Part shown: positions 1 through 9,054 of the stretch, piece after piece
How positions within the stretch are numbered: the stretch's first letter is position 1
How the letters are laid out: each line of letters opens with the position of its first letter
Assembly (NCBI RefSeq): GCF_029714405.1
Contig: NZ_CP121650.1
Location: forward strand, 7,383,001-7,447,000
Reading direction: 5' to 3'
Source: Bradyrhizobium sp. CB82
GTDB lineage: Bacteria > Pseudomonadota > Alphaproteobacteria > Rhizobiales > Xanthobacteraceae
DNA: 64,000 nucleotides
Position numbers and translations under genes: made by a program
Notes under the pieces: generated by a model
The model's input: the letters and a program-made list of their open reading frames with translations, nothing else
Database searches by the model: none
What the model was told of the DNA's origin: nothing

Positions 1-653
1 CTCGGCGTATCGATCGAAAGCGTGTCGCCGTCCCAGCTAGCTACGATCGCGTGCGGCTCCATGGCGTTGTGATATTGCGGCGGCGTCTCGTAGGTCGCCT
101 CGATCCGCTTTGCGGCCGAGGCGAGCCCGGCGTCGATATCGCCATGCTGCACTTCCGCAGGATTGCCGACGCCGACGACGGGCGGCGCGAACGTTTCGCC
201 GGCGTCGAGACCGACGCGGGGTGCAAGCCTGTCGTAGCGCGGCGCCAGCAGCACCGCGCCCTCAGTCGCCGCCTCCAGCGTCTCCGCGATCACGACGGCG
301 ATCGGCTGATTGGCGTAGCGGATCTCATCGCTCTGCAGGACTTCCATCCGGAATACGAACGGGTTGGTCTTGATGTCAGGGTCGATCGCGAGCTCAGGCT
401 TGTGCTTCGACGTCATGACGTCGACCACGCCCTTGTGGTTCCTGGCTGCCGCGACGTCGAGCGCCGCCACGCGGCCGCGCGCGATGCTGGACACTGCGAT
501 CACCGCAAACAGCATGCGAGGGGGATGATGGTCCGCGGCGTAGGCGGCCTGCCCCTTGACCTTCAGAACGCCGTCGCGGCGAGTCAGCGGCTGGCCGATG
601 TTCGAGCCGTGACGGATATGGGCGGGCGCGGAGGTGAGGCTGATCTCAGGCAT
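1..653 (-). CDS. Molybdopterin-binding subunit of a xanthine/aldehyde dehydrogenase-family enzyme (partial, C-terminus off the left edge)
   Basis: This is the large, molybdenum-cofactor subunit of a three-subunit molybdenum hydroxylase that oxidises aldehydes or heterocycles. Only about 217 N-terminal residues are inside the window, the frame being open to base 1. They include the family opening RRDGVLKVKGQAAYAAD and the a/b hammerhead stretch (IAVVIAETLEAA, MEPHAIVASWDGD). The catalytic glutamate lies outside. The ATG at 653 overlaps the end of the FAD subunit gene by 8 bases, which implies translational coupling. Subunit order (2Fe-2S, FAD, Mo) matches the PaoABC/YagTSR type. The substrate cannot be inferred. 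Confidence 0.9.
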   Translation of the reverse strand, partial: MPEISLTSAPAHIRHGSNIGQPLTRRDGVLKVKGQAAYAADHHPPRMLFAVIAVSSIARGRVAALDVAAARNHKGVVDVMTSKHKPELAIDPDIKTNPFVFRMEVLQSDEIRYANQPIAVVIAETLEAATEGAVLLAPRYDRLAPRVGLDAGETFAPPVVGVGNPAEVQHGDIDAGLASAAKRIEATYETPPQYHNAMEPHAIVASWDGDTLSIDTP

Positions 654-1695
654 GCAGGGCTCCGGAAGCAAAGGGAGAGGCCGGCAGCGCCGGAATGCGC
701 GCGGGCGTTCCAGTGGCGGCAAGGGTCAGCGCGCGCACGACGATGCGGCGCGCGAGCTCGATCTTGAAGGCGTTATCGCCGGATGGCTTTGCATCGGCGA
801 GCGCAGCTTGCGCCGCTTCGCGGAAAGCGGATGTCTCAGGCGAAGCACCTTTCAGCGCCGCTTCGGCAGCGCGAGCGCGCCAGGGCTTTGCGGCGACGCC
901 GCCGAGCGCAAGGCGGGCGTGACCGATCGTGCCGTTCTCGATCTTGAGCGCCGCGGCCGCGGAGACCACGGCAAAGGCATAGGACGTGCGCTCGCGAACC
1001 TTGAGGTATCGCGCATGGCCCGCGAAATCGCGAGCTGAGGCCGGCAGGCGCACCGCAACGATCAGATCACCCGGCTCGAGCGCCGTCTCGCGCTCGGGCG
1101 TTGGACCCGGCAGACGATGCAGTTCGTCGAGGGGCAGCTCGCGCCGGCCGCCCTTGCCTTCGATCTCGACGATGGCGTCGAGCGCAACCAGGGGGATGCA
1201 GAAATCGGACGGATGGGTGGCGATGCAGCCCTCGCTCCAGCCGAGCACGGCATGCAGCCGGTTCTCGCCGCCGTTCGCGTCGCAGCCGCTGCCGGCCTCG
1301 CGCCGGTTGCAGCGGCTGGCGGGATCATAGAAATACGCACAGCGCGTTCGTTGCAGGAGGTTGCCGCCGAGGGTCGCGGCATTGCGCAGCTGCGCGGAGG
1401 CGCCCGACAGCAGCGCTTCCGCAACTGCGGGATAGGCCTTTGCGAAGGCTGTGTCATGCGCGAGATCGGCATTGCGCACCAGCGCGCCGATGCGCAGGCT
1501 GCCGTCGGCGAGGTGCTCGATCCGATCGAGCCCCTTCAGGTGCGTGACATCGACCAGACGATCCGGGCGGCTGACGCCGCCCTTCATCAGGTCGAGCAGA
1601 TTGGTGCCGGCGGCAAGATAGGCCGCGCCGGGCTGCGCGGCGGCGGCAACGGCCTCGGCAATGGACGCGGGCCTGACGTAATCGAACGGCTTCAT
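646..1695 (-). CDS. FAD-binding subunit of xanthine/aldehyde dehydrogenase family
   Basis: The 349-residue medium subunit carries electrons from the molybdenum/2Fe-2S centres to FAD. The N-terminal FAD-binding region shows AAGTNLLDLMKGG (about residues 28-40) and the GGNLLQ motif at 110-115. Cys119, Cys129 and Cys138 follow in an insertion (RCAYFYD, CNRREAGSGC) typical of PaoB/YagS-like subunits that hold an extra 4Fe-4S cluster, and more cysteines follow. It overlaps the upstream 2Fe-2S gene by four bases (ATGA) and the downstream Mo-subunit gene by eight, so the three are clearly one operon. Confidence 0.93.
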   Translation of the reverse strand: MKPFDYVRPASIAEAVAAAAQPGAAYLAAGTNLLDLMKGGVSRPDRLVDVTHLKGLDRIEHLADGSLRIGALVRNADLAHDTAFAKAYPAVAEALLSGASAQLRNAATLGGNLLQRTRCAYFYDPASRCNRREAGSGCDANGGENRLHAVLGWSEGCIATHPSDFCIPLVALDAIVEIEGKGGRRELPLDELHRLPGPTPERETALEPGDLIVAVRLPASARDFAGHARYLKVRERTSYAFAVVSAAAALKIENGTIGHARLALGGVAAKPWRARAAEAALKGASPETSAFREAAQAALADAKPSGDNAFKIELARRIVVRALTLAATGTPARIPALPASPFASGALHA

Positions 1696-2183
1696 GCGGA
1701 ACGCCTCTGGTTGGCTTCACTGGTCTGCACCTCGAGCACGGCATCGACGATACCGGCATAGGCGCCGCAGCGGCAGAGATTGCCGCTGATGCATTCCCTG
1801 ATGCGCTCGGGATCATCGCCCGCCTGCGCTTCCCGCATCATTCCGATCGCGCTCATGATCTGGCCTGGCGTGCAGAAGCCGCATTGGAAGCCGTCATGGG
1901 CGATGAAGGCGGCCTGCACCGGATGAAGCTGGTCGCCGCGCGCAATGCCTTCGATGGTGAGGATGTCGGCGCCGTCATGGCTGATGGCGAGCGCGAGGCA
2001 GGCGTTGATCCTTCTGCCGTCGACCAGGATGGTGCAGGCGCCGCACTGGCCGCGATCGCATCCCTTCTTGGTTCCTGTCAATTGCAGGCGCTCACGCAGC
2101 AGATCGAGCAGCGTGACGCGAGGATCGTCGAGTTGCAAATCGCGCCGCGCACCGTTCACGGTGAGGCTGATGGAGTGGGTCAT
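1692..2183 (-). CDS. 2Fe-2S subunit of xanthine/aldehyde dehydrogenase family
   Basis: This 163-residue small subunit has both expected iron-sulfur domains. A plant-ferredoxin-like cluster uses Cys42, Cys47, Cys50 and Cys62 (GCDRGQCGACTILVDG). A helical domain uses Cys101, Cys104, Cys137 and Cys139 (CGFCTPGQIM, GNLCRCG). It is the first gene of the operon and is divergent from a TetR regulator across 240 bases. It lacks the long Tat leader seen in periplasmic PaoA proteins, so a cytoplasmic enzyme is more likely, as an inference. Confidence 0.95.
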   Translation of the reverse strand: MTHSISLTVNGARRDLQLDDPRVTLLDLLRERLQLTGTKKGCDRGQCGACTILVDGRRINACLALAISHDGADILTIEGIARGDQLHPVQAAFIAHDGFQCGFCTPGQIMSAIGMMREAQAGDDPERIRECISGNLCRCGAYAGIVDAVLEVQTSEANQRRSA

Positions 2184-2424
2184 ACAGGGCTCCGATCAGA
2201 TATGGACATGGTCGATCGCATGCACGCCACCGCCGTGGCCGCAGTCGGTCTGTCGCCGCCCCCGGCTCACGAGCCGGGACGATGTGAGCCCAGATATACG
2301 GAGGCATCCTCCGTTTAGCAAGTGGCAGCCAAGATTCTGGAATTGGTCAAAACCCCGTGCGCAAACAACGCGATGCGCCTCGTGAAGGGTTCAATCTAAC
2401 CAGATCGTGATCTAGATTGGTCGC

Positions 2425-3060
2425 ATGGACGATCGGGTCGACAACATCCGCAAGCCGCGCGCCGACGCCGTGCGCAATCGCGAGCGCGTGCTGGAGGCGG
2501 CGAAAGCCGTCTTCAGCGCCGGCGGGCCGGAAGCGAGCCTGGAAGCGGTGGCCAGGCGCGCCGGTGTCGGCATCGGTACGCTCTATCGTCATTTTCCGAC
2601 GCGCGAGGCCTTGTTCGAGGCGGTGTACCGTCGCGAGGTCGAGCAACTCGGCGAGCTCGCCGAGCAACTCAGAAGCGCGAAGGATCCGGTTGATGCGCTG
2701 CGGCGCTGGCTGCGCTCGAACGTCGAGTTTGTCGCCACCAAGAAGGGCATGTCAGCAGCGCTGGCGCTCGCTGTGCAGAGCGGATCGGAGCTGCATGCCT
2801 TTTCGCTCGACCGCCTGACCCGAGCCGTCGGCACCTTGCTTGCCCGCGCAGTCGCGGCCGGCGAGGTCCGCGCCGACATCAGCCCCGAAGACCTGCTGCG
2901 CGCGCTGATCGGCATGTGCTATATGCACGATCAGCCCGGCTGGCAATCGACGACGCTGCGGCTTCTCGACGTATTCGTCGACGGGCTGCGCGTGCAGTCC
3001 AAGCAATCGCCGCGCGCCACCGTCAAGACGACAAAACCGGCGGCGAAGCGAAAACGATAG
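2425..3060 (+). CDS. TetR/AcrR family transcriptional regulator
   Basis: The 211-residue protein has an N-terminal TetR helix-turn-helix: RNRERVLEAAKAVFSAGG, then AVARRAGVGIGTLYRHFPTREALFEAVY at about residues 42-68. The effector-binding C-terminal part resembles the SbtR-like family with its late 'LLRALIGMC' helix. It is divergent from the molybdenum hydroxylase operon, which makes it that operon's probable repressor. The tail is very basic (TTKPAAKRKR). The family call is secure; the ligand is unknown. Confidence 0.92.
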   Translation: MDDRVDNIRKPRADAVRNRERVLEAAKAVFSAGGPEASLEAVARRAGVGIGTLYRHFPTREALFEAVYRREVEQLGELAEQLRSAKDPVDALRRWLRSNVEFVATKKGMSAALALAVQSGSELHAFSLDRLTRAVGTLLARAVAAGEVRADISPEDLLRALIGMCYMHDQPGWQSTTLRLLDVFVDGLRVQSKQSPRATVKTTKPAAKRKR

Positions 3061-3073
3061 TACGGAGCCAGTG

Positions 3074-3475
3074 ATGCGCATTGCGGTGTTGCTGATCACG
3101 TTACTCCTGAGTTTTACGGCCGCGCATGCCGACGACATCGCAGCCGCCAAGAGCGTGATCCGCGCCCAGGAGCAGGCCTTTGCCCGCGACGATGCGGCGG
3201 CCGCCTATTCCTACGCAGCGCCAGCGATCAAGCAGATCTTTCCGGCCGCCGACATCTTCATGGCGATGGTTGAGAATGCCTACGCACCGATCTACCGGCA
3301 CAAGAGTTTTGAGTTCGGTGAGACCAAGGTCGAGGGCGACTGGATCGGCCAGCACGTCCACATCATCGACGTCAATGGCGAAGTCTGGGAAGCGCTCTAC
3401 ACGCTCGAGCAACAAGGCGATGGAAGCTACAAGATCACGGGGTGCTCGCTGCTGAAGGCTGGACAGGCGGTTTAG
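3074..3475 (+). CDS. DUF4864 domain-containing exported protein
   Basis: A 133-residue secreted protein. An N-terminal signal peptide of about 20 residues (MRIAVLLITLLLSFTAAHA) is followed by a DUF4864 domain with the typical start (VIRAQEQAFARDDAAAAYSYA, split here by the family pattern of alternating acidic and alanine residues) and a middle FMAMVENAYAPIY. The family resembles small NTF2-like folds; no activity is established. A GTG lies immediately before the chosen ATG; ATG is preferred. The gene follows the TetR gene by 13 bases and could be cotranscribed with it. Confidence 0.8.
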   Translation: MRIAVLLITLLLSFTAAHADDIAAAKSVIRAQEQAFARDDAAAAYSYAAPAIKQIFPAADIFMAMVENAYAPIYRHKSFEFGETKVEGDWIGQHVHIIDVNGEVWEALYTLEQQGDGSYKITGCSLLKAGQAV

Positions 3476-3642
3476 CGGGTGCAGCCATGAACCCGCGATG
3501 TGCGTTTAGAGGCGGACGATTTTGGAGCCCGCCCAACGGCAATCGCGTGGGGTTGATCCTTGGGGCGGTTCAATCGCGTACCGCCCTGTTTTCATTTGTG
3601 CTACCTAGTCGGGTAGAAAAATGGTAGCAGGAAAAGCAGATC

Positions 3643-3861
3643 ATGACTGACGATCAGGTCAATCTCGTCGTTCAGCACCTTTGCGAGCACTTGCACTTGG
3701 CGCTCCGATTGAAGGGCAGCGAGGCACATCCACCAAACGCCAAGGATATTGGATTCGATGCCGCCTCTGTAAGATCTGTATTGCTGACGGGGTTGCGTTC
3801 GGCGGGTAGCACGATCCACCACGAGGCAGCCGGGCCGAGCGAAGAGCCGCCGTGGTCCTAA
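3643..3861 (+). CDS. Small hypothetical protein
   Basis: A 72-codon frame starting MTDDQVNLVVQHLCEHLHLA, with a purine-rich stretch (aggaaaag) upstream. The first half has plausible helical, non-biased composition, whereas the end (AAGPSEEPPWS) looks random. Nothing recognisable. It sits in a 530-base gap between the DUF4864 gene and the MFS gene. It may be chance. Confidence 0.3.
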   Translation: MTDDQVNLVVQHLCEHLHLALRLKGSEAHPPNAKDIGFDAASVRSVLLTGLRSAGSTIHHEAAGPSEEPPWS

Positions 3862-3930
3862 ACGCGGGACGGGGGCCCCGCGCCAATGTCTCAGCAGGGT
3901 GAAAAACGACAATGCTCTGATTGAGCAGAA

Positions 3931-3990
3931 ATCTGTTTAGCCCAAGTCTGTTTAGCCCAAGTCTGTTTAGCCAAAGTCTGTTTAGCCCCA
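3931..3990. repeat. Tandem 15-base repeat, four copies
   Basis: The unit is gtctgtttagcccaa, repeated four times with one or two changes (first copy atctg, third copy ccaaag, fourth ends cccca). It lies 17 bases beyond the stop of the convergent MFS gene. The period is a multiple of three, so it keeps frames open on both strands (for example a repeated AKQTW on the minus strand), but no gene is evident. Likely a variable-number repeat. Confidence 0.85.
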
Positions 3991-4006
3991 AGACCGATGC
4001 CACGCT

Positions 4007-5317
4007 TTATGAGTTCGCGCGCTTCGGGGTCGCAAACTCCGGCCCGGCCTTCGCAGCGTTCATGCGCGAGCGGACCAGGAGCAACAGGACGATGCCGAGA
4101 TTGATCACATTCCACGCCACGCCGTTGGCGAAGGCGGCAGCATAGGAGCCGGCGGCATCGAAGATCACGCCTGAGATCCAGCCGCCGAAGGACATGCCGA
4201 ATACGGAGGCGAAGATCACGATGCCGACGCGGGTCGCGGCCTCGCTGGCCGGCATCGCCTCGCGCACGATGATGGCGTAGCTCGGCACGATGCCGCCTTG
4301 GAACAGGCCGAACATCGCGGAGATCAGGTAGAGCGAGGTCAGGCTGTCGAAGAACAAATAGAAGACGAGCGCAAAGCCCTGCGCGAGCGAGCCGACCAGG
4401 AGCGTGGGGATGCCGCCGATCTTGTCGGCCAGGAAGCCTGAGCCGATCCGGCTGACGATGCCGCACCCCATCATCAGGGACAGCATCTCCGCGCCGCGGG
4501 CCACGCCGTAACCGAGATCGCCACAATAGGCGACGATGTGGACCTGGGGCATGGCCATCGCCACGCAGCAGGCGATCGCCGCGATCGAAAGCAGCACCGT
4601 CAGCGTGTTGGTCGACAGCCCGAGATCGACGCGCGGCGGGGCCGCATTGGCGTGATTGCTGACCTTGTCGTCCCCCATCTGGGCGCGCAGGATCAGCACC
4701 AGGATCGCCATCGTGCTCGCGCAGACGACGCCAATGCCGATGTGGGTCATGCGCCAGCCGGCGGTCTGCACGCCCCAATTCACGATCGGCGGCCACATCG
4801 CGCCCGCGACATAATTGCCGCTTGCCACGATCGTCACGGCGAGCCCGCGATAGCGCTCGAACCAGTGCGAGGCTTCCGCCATCAGCGGCGCGAAGGTCGC
4901 GGACGTGCCGAGCCCGATCAGGAAATACACCGCCACGAACTGCCAGAGCATGGTCGACAGCCCAGCTAGCACGTTGGCGACGCCGAGAAAGGCGATGCTG
5001 ATCGCCATCGCGGGCACGATGCCGAAACGATCGGTGATCCTGCCCGCGATCACGCCGCCGAGGCCGAAGCCGAACATCATGAGCGTGAAGGCGAGCGACA
5101 CCGCGCCGCGGGTGGCAGCGAATTCGGCCTGCACCACGGGAATCACGACCACGACCGCCCACATGCCGACAGCGCCGATCGAGCCGATCACCAGCGCGAG
5201 CACGAGCCGCACCCAGGCCTGACGCGAATCAGGGGTGAAGCCGGTTGGTCTCTGGGCTGGATGATATGGCGCGTGCACGGCGCGACCTTCTTCGCTGACC
5301 GCCTTGCGGTCAAGCAT
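4007..5317 (-). CDS. MFS transporter
   Basis: A 436-residue, twelve-helix major facilitator of the MCT/OxlT-like group. The conserved loop after helix 2 is present (GGVIAGRITDRFGIVPAM) and its echo occurs in the second half (GFLADKIGGIPTLLVG). The start is placed at ATG 5317 (MLDRKAVSEEG); the frame extends to 5464 but the added stretch is not transporter-like. The family moves monocarboxylates or related organic acids. The gene is divergent from the copper locus and no functional link is evident. Confidence 0.85.
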   Translation of the reverse strand: MLDRKAVSEEGRAVHAPYHPAQRPTGFTPDSRQAWVRLVLALVIGSIGAVGMWAVVVVIPVVQAEFAATRGAVSLAFTLMMFGFGLGGVIAGRITDRFGIVPAMAISIAFLGVANVLAGLSTMLWQFVAVYFLIGLGTSATFAPLMAEASHWFERYRGLAVTIVASGNYVAGAMWPPIVNWGVQTAGWRMTHIGIGVVCASTMAILVLILRAQMGDDKVSNHANAAPPRVDLGLSTNTLTVLLSIAAIACCVAMAMPQVHIVAYCGDLGYGVARGAEMLSLMMGCGIVSRIGSGFLADKIGGIPTLLVGSLAQGFALVFYLFFDSLTSLYLISAMFGLFQGGIVPSYAIIVREAMPASEAATRVGIVIFASVFGMSFGGWISGVIFDAAGSYAAAFANGVAWNVINLGIVLLLLVRSRMNAAKAGPEFATPKRANS

Positions 5318-5462
5318 CCTGCTGCGATATTGGGCATGCGCGGTGCGCAGCGGTAAGAAGAGCTTGGCGGAACCGCACTTTGCCATTAGTTTGCAATCTG
5401 CGTGTGCAACATTGCCGCGCAACGGACATGTCGACGGGATGTTGTTGCAATTGACGCGAGCC

Positions 5463-5882
5463 ATGCGGATCAGGGTAGGGCGGTTCGTCGCCCTCGCCTA
5501 TCTGTTCTGCGTCCTCGCGCCGGCGGCTGCCCTTGCCTGGGGCAGCGGTCCCGCGCCCTGCATTGGCGATGACTTGCAGTCGGTCGTTCTCGCGCCGGAG
5601 CACCATCACGCTGCGGGCGAGATGCACGCTGACGGCCGCCATGATCACGCCGCTGCGCATGCGCATCACCAGACCGCTGCGCAGCATGGACCCGCACAAC
5701 ATCACCATGATGGCAAGGGCACGCCCTGCCCCTGCTGCGCGATGATGTGCGCGAGCGCGCTACCGGCAGCCCTGCCGGATGTCGCCAAGCCGGTGCAGCC
5801 GATCTCCGCCTGTGCGCCCGAGATCGCGGTGAGCCTGCACAGCGAGGCGCCGCCCCTGCTCTATCGTCCTCCCATCGCCTGA
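5463..5882 (+). CDS. Histidine-rich exported protein of copper locus
   Basis: A 139-residue protein with a signal-peptide-like N-terminus (VALAYLFCVLAPAAALA), then a long His-rich segment (HHHAAGEMHADGRHDHAAAHAHH, spread over about residues 40-85) and a CPCCAMMC cysteine cluster. Such composition suggests periplasmic metal binding, and the downstream genes point to copper. The start at ATG 5463 is chosen because the signal peptide begins there; ATG 5439 is an alternative. It somewhat resembles DUF2946-type proteins, but I am not certain of the family. Confidence 0.75.
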   Translation: MRIRVGRFVALAYLFCVLAPAAALAWGSGPAPCIGDDLQSVVLAPEHHHAAGEMHADGRHDHAAAHAHHQTAAQHGPAQHHHDGKGTPCPCCAMMCASALPAALPDVAKPVQPISACAPEIAVSLHSEAPPLLYRPPIA

Positions 5883-5954
5883 TCTGACGTCACGATTTGA
5901 GGCCTGCGCATCCTCGCGCGGGCTCGTGGTCATCAGACAGATCAGGGATTGCCG

Positions 5955-6239
5955 ATGCTTACGCTTCTCGGGGCGAAGTTTGCCGCCGCATCTGCGGCGC
6001 GCGGACGCTTTGGATTCATTTGGCCGATCGTTGCCACGAGCGCACTCGCGTTGTCCGGCTGCATGCCCGCGACGACCGCACCGCTCGCCAGCGCAGATCC
6101 TGCCGATCCCGCCGCGAAGGTCGCGCCCGCCCGCTACCGCTCGACGATCGCGCCTTACAGCAGCCTCAGGCCGGCGACGCCGGCGCCGTGGCGCGAGCGC
6201 AACGACGGGGCCACGCCTCCAGCGAAGTCGAACCAGTAG
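5955..6239 (+). CDS. Small lipoprotein of copper locus
   Basis: A 94-residue protein whose N-terminal hydrophobic segment ends in a lipobox, LALSGC, around residue 36, followed by a Pro/Ala-rich mature part. A TTG lies two codons upstream, but ATG 5955 is preferred. It ends 9 bases before the TolC-type gene, so the two are probably co-translated. The role is unknown; a periplasmic accessory to the efflux or oxidase system is an inference from position. Confidence 0.7.
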   Translation: MLTLLGAKFAAASAARGRFGFIWPIVATSALALSGCMPATTAPLASADPADPAAKVAPARYRSTIAPYSSLRPATPAPWRERNDGATPPAKSNQ

Positions 6240-6248
6240 GAAAGCGGC

Positions 6249-7673
6249 ATGGCACACCCATTCGCGCGCGGCCTGCTTGCATTCGTCGCGCTCGGCCTGT
6301 CCGGCTGCGCCGCGTTCTCGCCGGACAGCGGCATGACCGCCGTGGCCGACCTGACCAGAGGGACCATCAACAAGGATATCGCTTTCGTTCGGACGGCCGA
6401 GGGGGCCGACGCAGTCAACGACGGTGTTCGCCGCCTGCTGTCGCGGACGCTGAGCGCGGATGCCGCCGTGCAGGTCGCGCTAGTCAACAACAAGGGGCTG
6501 CAAGCTGCCTATAACGAGCTGGCACTGGCCGAGACCGATCTCGTCGAGCAAAGTCTGCCGCCAAATCCGGTCTTTTCGGTTTCGCGGATTGCTGGCGATG
6601 GCGTCAGCGAAGTCGAGCGCCAGGTCGTCGGCGATATCCTGGCGCTGGCGACGTTGCCATTTCGCTCCGACATCGCCCGCGACCGTTTCCGCCAGGCGCA
6701 GTTGCGTGCGGCGCTGGCAACACTGCGGCTCGCCGCGGACGTGCGGCGCGCCTATGTCCGCGCCGTTGCCGCCAACGAGATGGTTGCGCTCCTGACTGAT
6801 GCGAAGTCGACCGCGGAGTCCACGGCGCAACTCGCCGTGAAGCTCGGCGAGACCGGATCGATCAACAAGCTCGATCAGGCCCGCGAGCAGGTGTTTTATG
6901 CCGAGACCACCGCCGACCTCGCGACCGCCCGCCAGGCGGCAACGAGCGCACGCGAAAGGCTCGCACGGCTCATGGGGCTATGGGACGCCGGGCTCGACTT
7001 CCGGCTTCCCAACGCGTTGCCGCCGCTGCCGCGCCGCCCGCTGGCGCTGCCCTCGATCGAGGCCGATGCGGTCGCCCATCGCATCGACTTGCAGATCGCG
7101 CGGCTGGAACTGACGGCGCTGGCCAAGTCGCTGAACCTCACGGAAGCGACGCGCTTCGTCACGCTGCTCGATCTCGCCGGCATCTCCCGCCGGACCCAGG
7201 ATCCGGAAGGCGCGCCATTCCGCGAGCGCGGCTTCGACGTGCAGTTCCAGATCCCGATCTTCGACGGCGGCGAAGTGCGCGTGCGGCAGGCGACCGAGAC
7301 CTACAATCTCGCCTTCAATCGCCTCACCGAGCGAGCCGTCAACGTGCGCTCGGAAGCGCGCGAGGCCTACCGTGTCTATCGCTCGACCTACGACATCGCG
7401 AGCCACTACCAGCGCGAGATCCTGCCTCTGCGAAAAATCATCACCGAGGAGATGCAGCTTCGCTTCTCCAGCATGCAGGTCGACATCTTCGCGCTGCTTG
7501 CCGAAGCGCGACAGCGCCTCGCCTCGCTGCGCGGCGCGATCGACGCCAAGCAAAGATTCTTCCTCGCGCAGTCCGAGTTGCAGACCGCCGTCAATGGCGG
7601 CGGCACCGCTGTGGGAGGCACCGACAATTCAACGACCTTCGCCGCGGCAGCGCCTGCCGATGGCGGGCACTGA
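6249..7673 (+). CDS. TolC/CusC-type outer-membrane efflux lipoprotein
   Basis: A 474-residue outer-membrane factor with a lipobox (LGLSGC, Cys18) and the paired OEP repeats: long helical segments such as SEVERQVVGDILALATLPFR and, in the second half, FQIPIFDGGEVRVRQATETYN. Size and layout match CusC-like channels. No RND pump or membrane-fusion protein gene is adjacent. Instead it sits directly before a multicopper oxidase, an arrangement known from proteobacterial copper-resistance clusters where this protein takes the place of CopB. Confidence 0.88.
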   Translation: MAHPFARGLLAFVALGLSGCAAFSPDSGMTAVADLTRGTINKDIAFVRTAEGADAVNDGVRRLLSRTLSADAAVQVALVNNKGLQAAYNELALAETDLVEQSLPPNPVFSVSRIAGDGVSEVERQVVGDILALATLPFRSDIARDRFRQAQLRAALATLRLAADVRRAYVRAVAANEMVALLTDAKSTAESTAQLAVKLGETGSINKLDQAREQVFYAETTADLATARQAATSARERLARLMGLWDAGLDFRLPNALPPLPRRPLALPSIEADAVAHRIDLQIARLELTALAKSLNLTEATRFVTLLDLAGISRRTQDPEGAPFRERGFDVQFQIPIFDGGEVRVRQATETYNLAFNRLTERAVNVRSEAREAYRVYRSTYDIASHYQREILPLRKIITEEMQLRFSSMQVDIFALLAEARQRLASLRGAIDAKQRFFLAQSELQTAVNGGGTAVGGTDNSTTFAAAAPADGGH

Positions 7674-7686
7674 GATGGAGGCCGAG

Positions 7687-9018
7687 ATGTTTTCCCGCCG
7701 AGGATTCTTGGGCACGGCCGCGCTTGCAAGCGCGTCACTGGTTAGCGGCCGCACGCAGGCCGCATCGATTCCGGAAGCCCCGCACATGGACAAGGTGGTG
7801 ATGCAGCCGCCGTTGCATCCGATCAGTGGGCCGGATTATCGCCCCGTCGTCACGCTCAATGGCTGGACACTGCCGTTCCGCATGAACGGCGACTGGAAGG
7901 AATTCCATCTCGTCGCCGAGCCCGTGGTGCGCGAATTCGCCGAAGGCATGAAGGCCAACCTCTGGGGCTACAACGGCCAATCGCCGGGACCGACGATCGA
8001 AGCGGTCGAGGGCGACAAGGTCCGCATCTTCGTCACCAACAAGCTGCCCGAATACACCACCGTTCACTGGCACGGCATGATCGTGCCGAGCGGCATGGAC
8101 GGGGTCGGCGGGCTCAATCAGCCGCACATCCCGCCCGGCAAGACCTTCGTCTACGAGTTCGAGATGAAGAAGAGCGGGACCTTCATGTACCACCCACATT
8201 CCGACGAGATGGTGCAGATGGCGATGGGCATGATGGGCATGGTCGTCGTGCATCCGCGTGATCAAGATTTTCGGCCCGTCGACCGCGACTTCGTCTTCGT
8301 GATGAGCACCTATCGCATCGACCCCGGCACCTATCTGCCGAAGGTCAACGAGATGACCGATTTCAACATGTGGACCTGGAATTCGCGGGTGTTTCCCGGA
8401 ATCGATCCCTTGCCGGTGCGGCTCGGCGACAAGGTGCGCGTGCGCATCGGCAATCTCAGCATGACCAACCATCCGATCCATCTGCATGGTCACAGCTTTG
8501 CGGTGACCTGCACCGACGGCGGCTGGATTCCCGAGAGCGCGCAATATCCGGAGACGACGACCGACGTGCCGGTCGGCGCCGTGCGCGTGTTCGACGTTCT
8601 CGCCGACAATCCCGGCGATTGGGCGTTGCACTGCCACAAGTCGCATCACACCATGAACGCGATGGGCCACGACATGCGCAATCTCATCGGAGTCTCGCGC
8701 AAGGATCTCGCGCGTGCGGTCGGCAAGCTCGCGCCCGACGCCATGGTGATGGGCCAGTCGGGCATGGCGATGGGCAACATGGAGATGCCGGCGCCCGACA
8801 ATACGCTGCCGATGATGACCGGCTCAGGCCAGTTCGGGCCGATTGAGATGGGCGGCATGTTCACGGTGATGAAGATCCGCGAAGGCATGGCGGGCGGCGA
8901 TTACAGCGACCCCGGCCCCTACCAATTCCCGCAGGGCACGGTTGCCTATGAGGTCGCATCGCCGGCTGCGGAGCCGGCGCGACAACAAGGCGCGTCGATG
9001 AAGAAAATGAAGATGTGA
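7687..9018 (+). CDS. Tat-exported multicopper oxidase (copper resistance)
   Basis: A 443-residue periplasmic oxidase that probably oxidises Cu(I) to Cu(II). The twin-arginine leader SRRGFLG is at the N-terminus. The copper ligand motifs occur in order: HWHG, HPHSDE, HPIHLHGH and the LHCHKSHH block that joins the type 1 and trinuclear sites. A Met-rich region (MVMGQSGMAMGNMEM) near the C-terminus is typical of copper-binding loops. The start at 7687 has a GGAGG five bases upstream; an in-frame ATG at 7675 is less well placed. Confidence 0.93.
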   Translation: MFSRRGFLGTAALASASLVSGRTQAASIPEAPHMDKVVMQPPLHPISGPDYRPVVTLNGWTLPFRMNGDWKEFHLVAEPVVREFAEGMKANLWGYNGQSPGPTIEAVEGDKVRIFVTNKLPEYTTVHWHGMIVPSGMDGVGGLNQPHIPPGKTFVYEFEMKKSGTFMYHPHSDEMVQMAMGMMGMVVVHPRDQDFRPVDRDFVFVMSTYRIDPGTYLPKVNEMTDFNMWTWNSRVFPGIDPLPVRLGDKVRVRIGNLSMTNHPIHLHGHSFAVTCTDGGWIPESAQYPETTTDVPVGAVRVFDVLADNPGDWALHCHKSHHTMNAMGHDMRNLIGVSRKDLARAVGKLAPDAMVMGQSGMAMGNMEMPAPDNTLPMMTGSGQFGPIEMGGMFTVMKIREGMAGGDYSDPGPYQFPQGTVAYEVASPAAEPARQQGASMKKMKM

Positions 9019-9054
9019 ACGAGCGTTTCGACGAACCACCAACTGGAGAACAAC

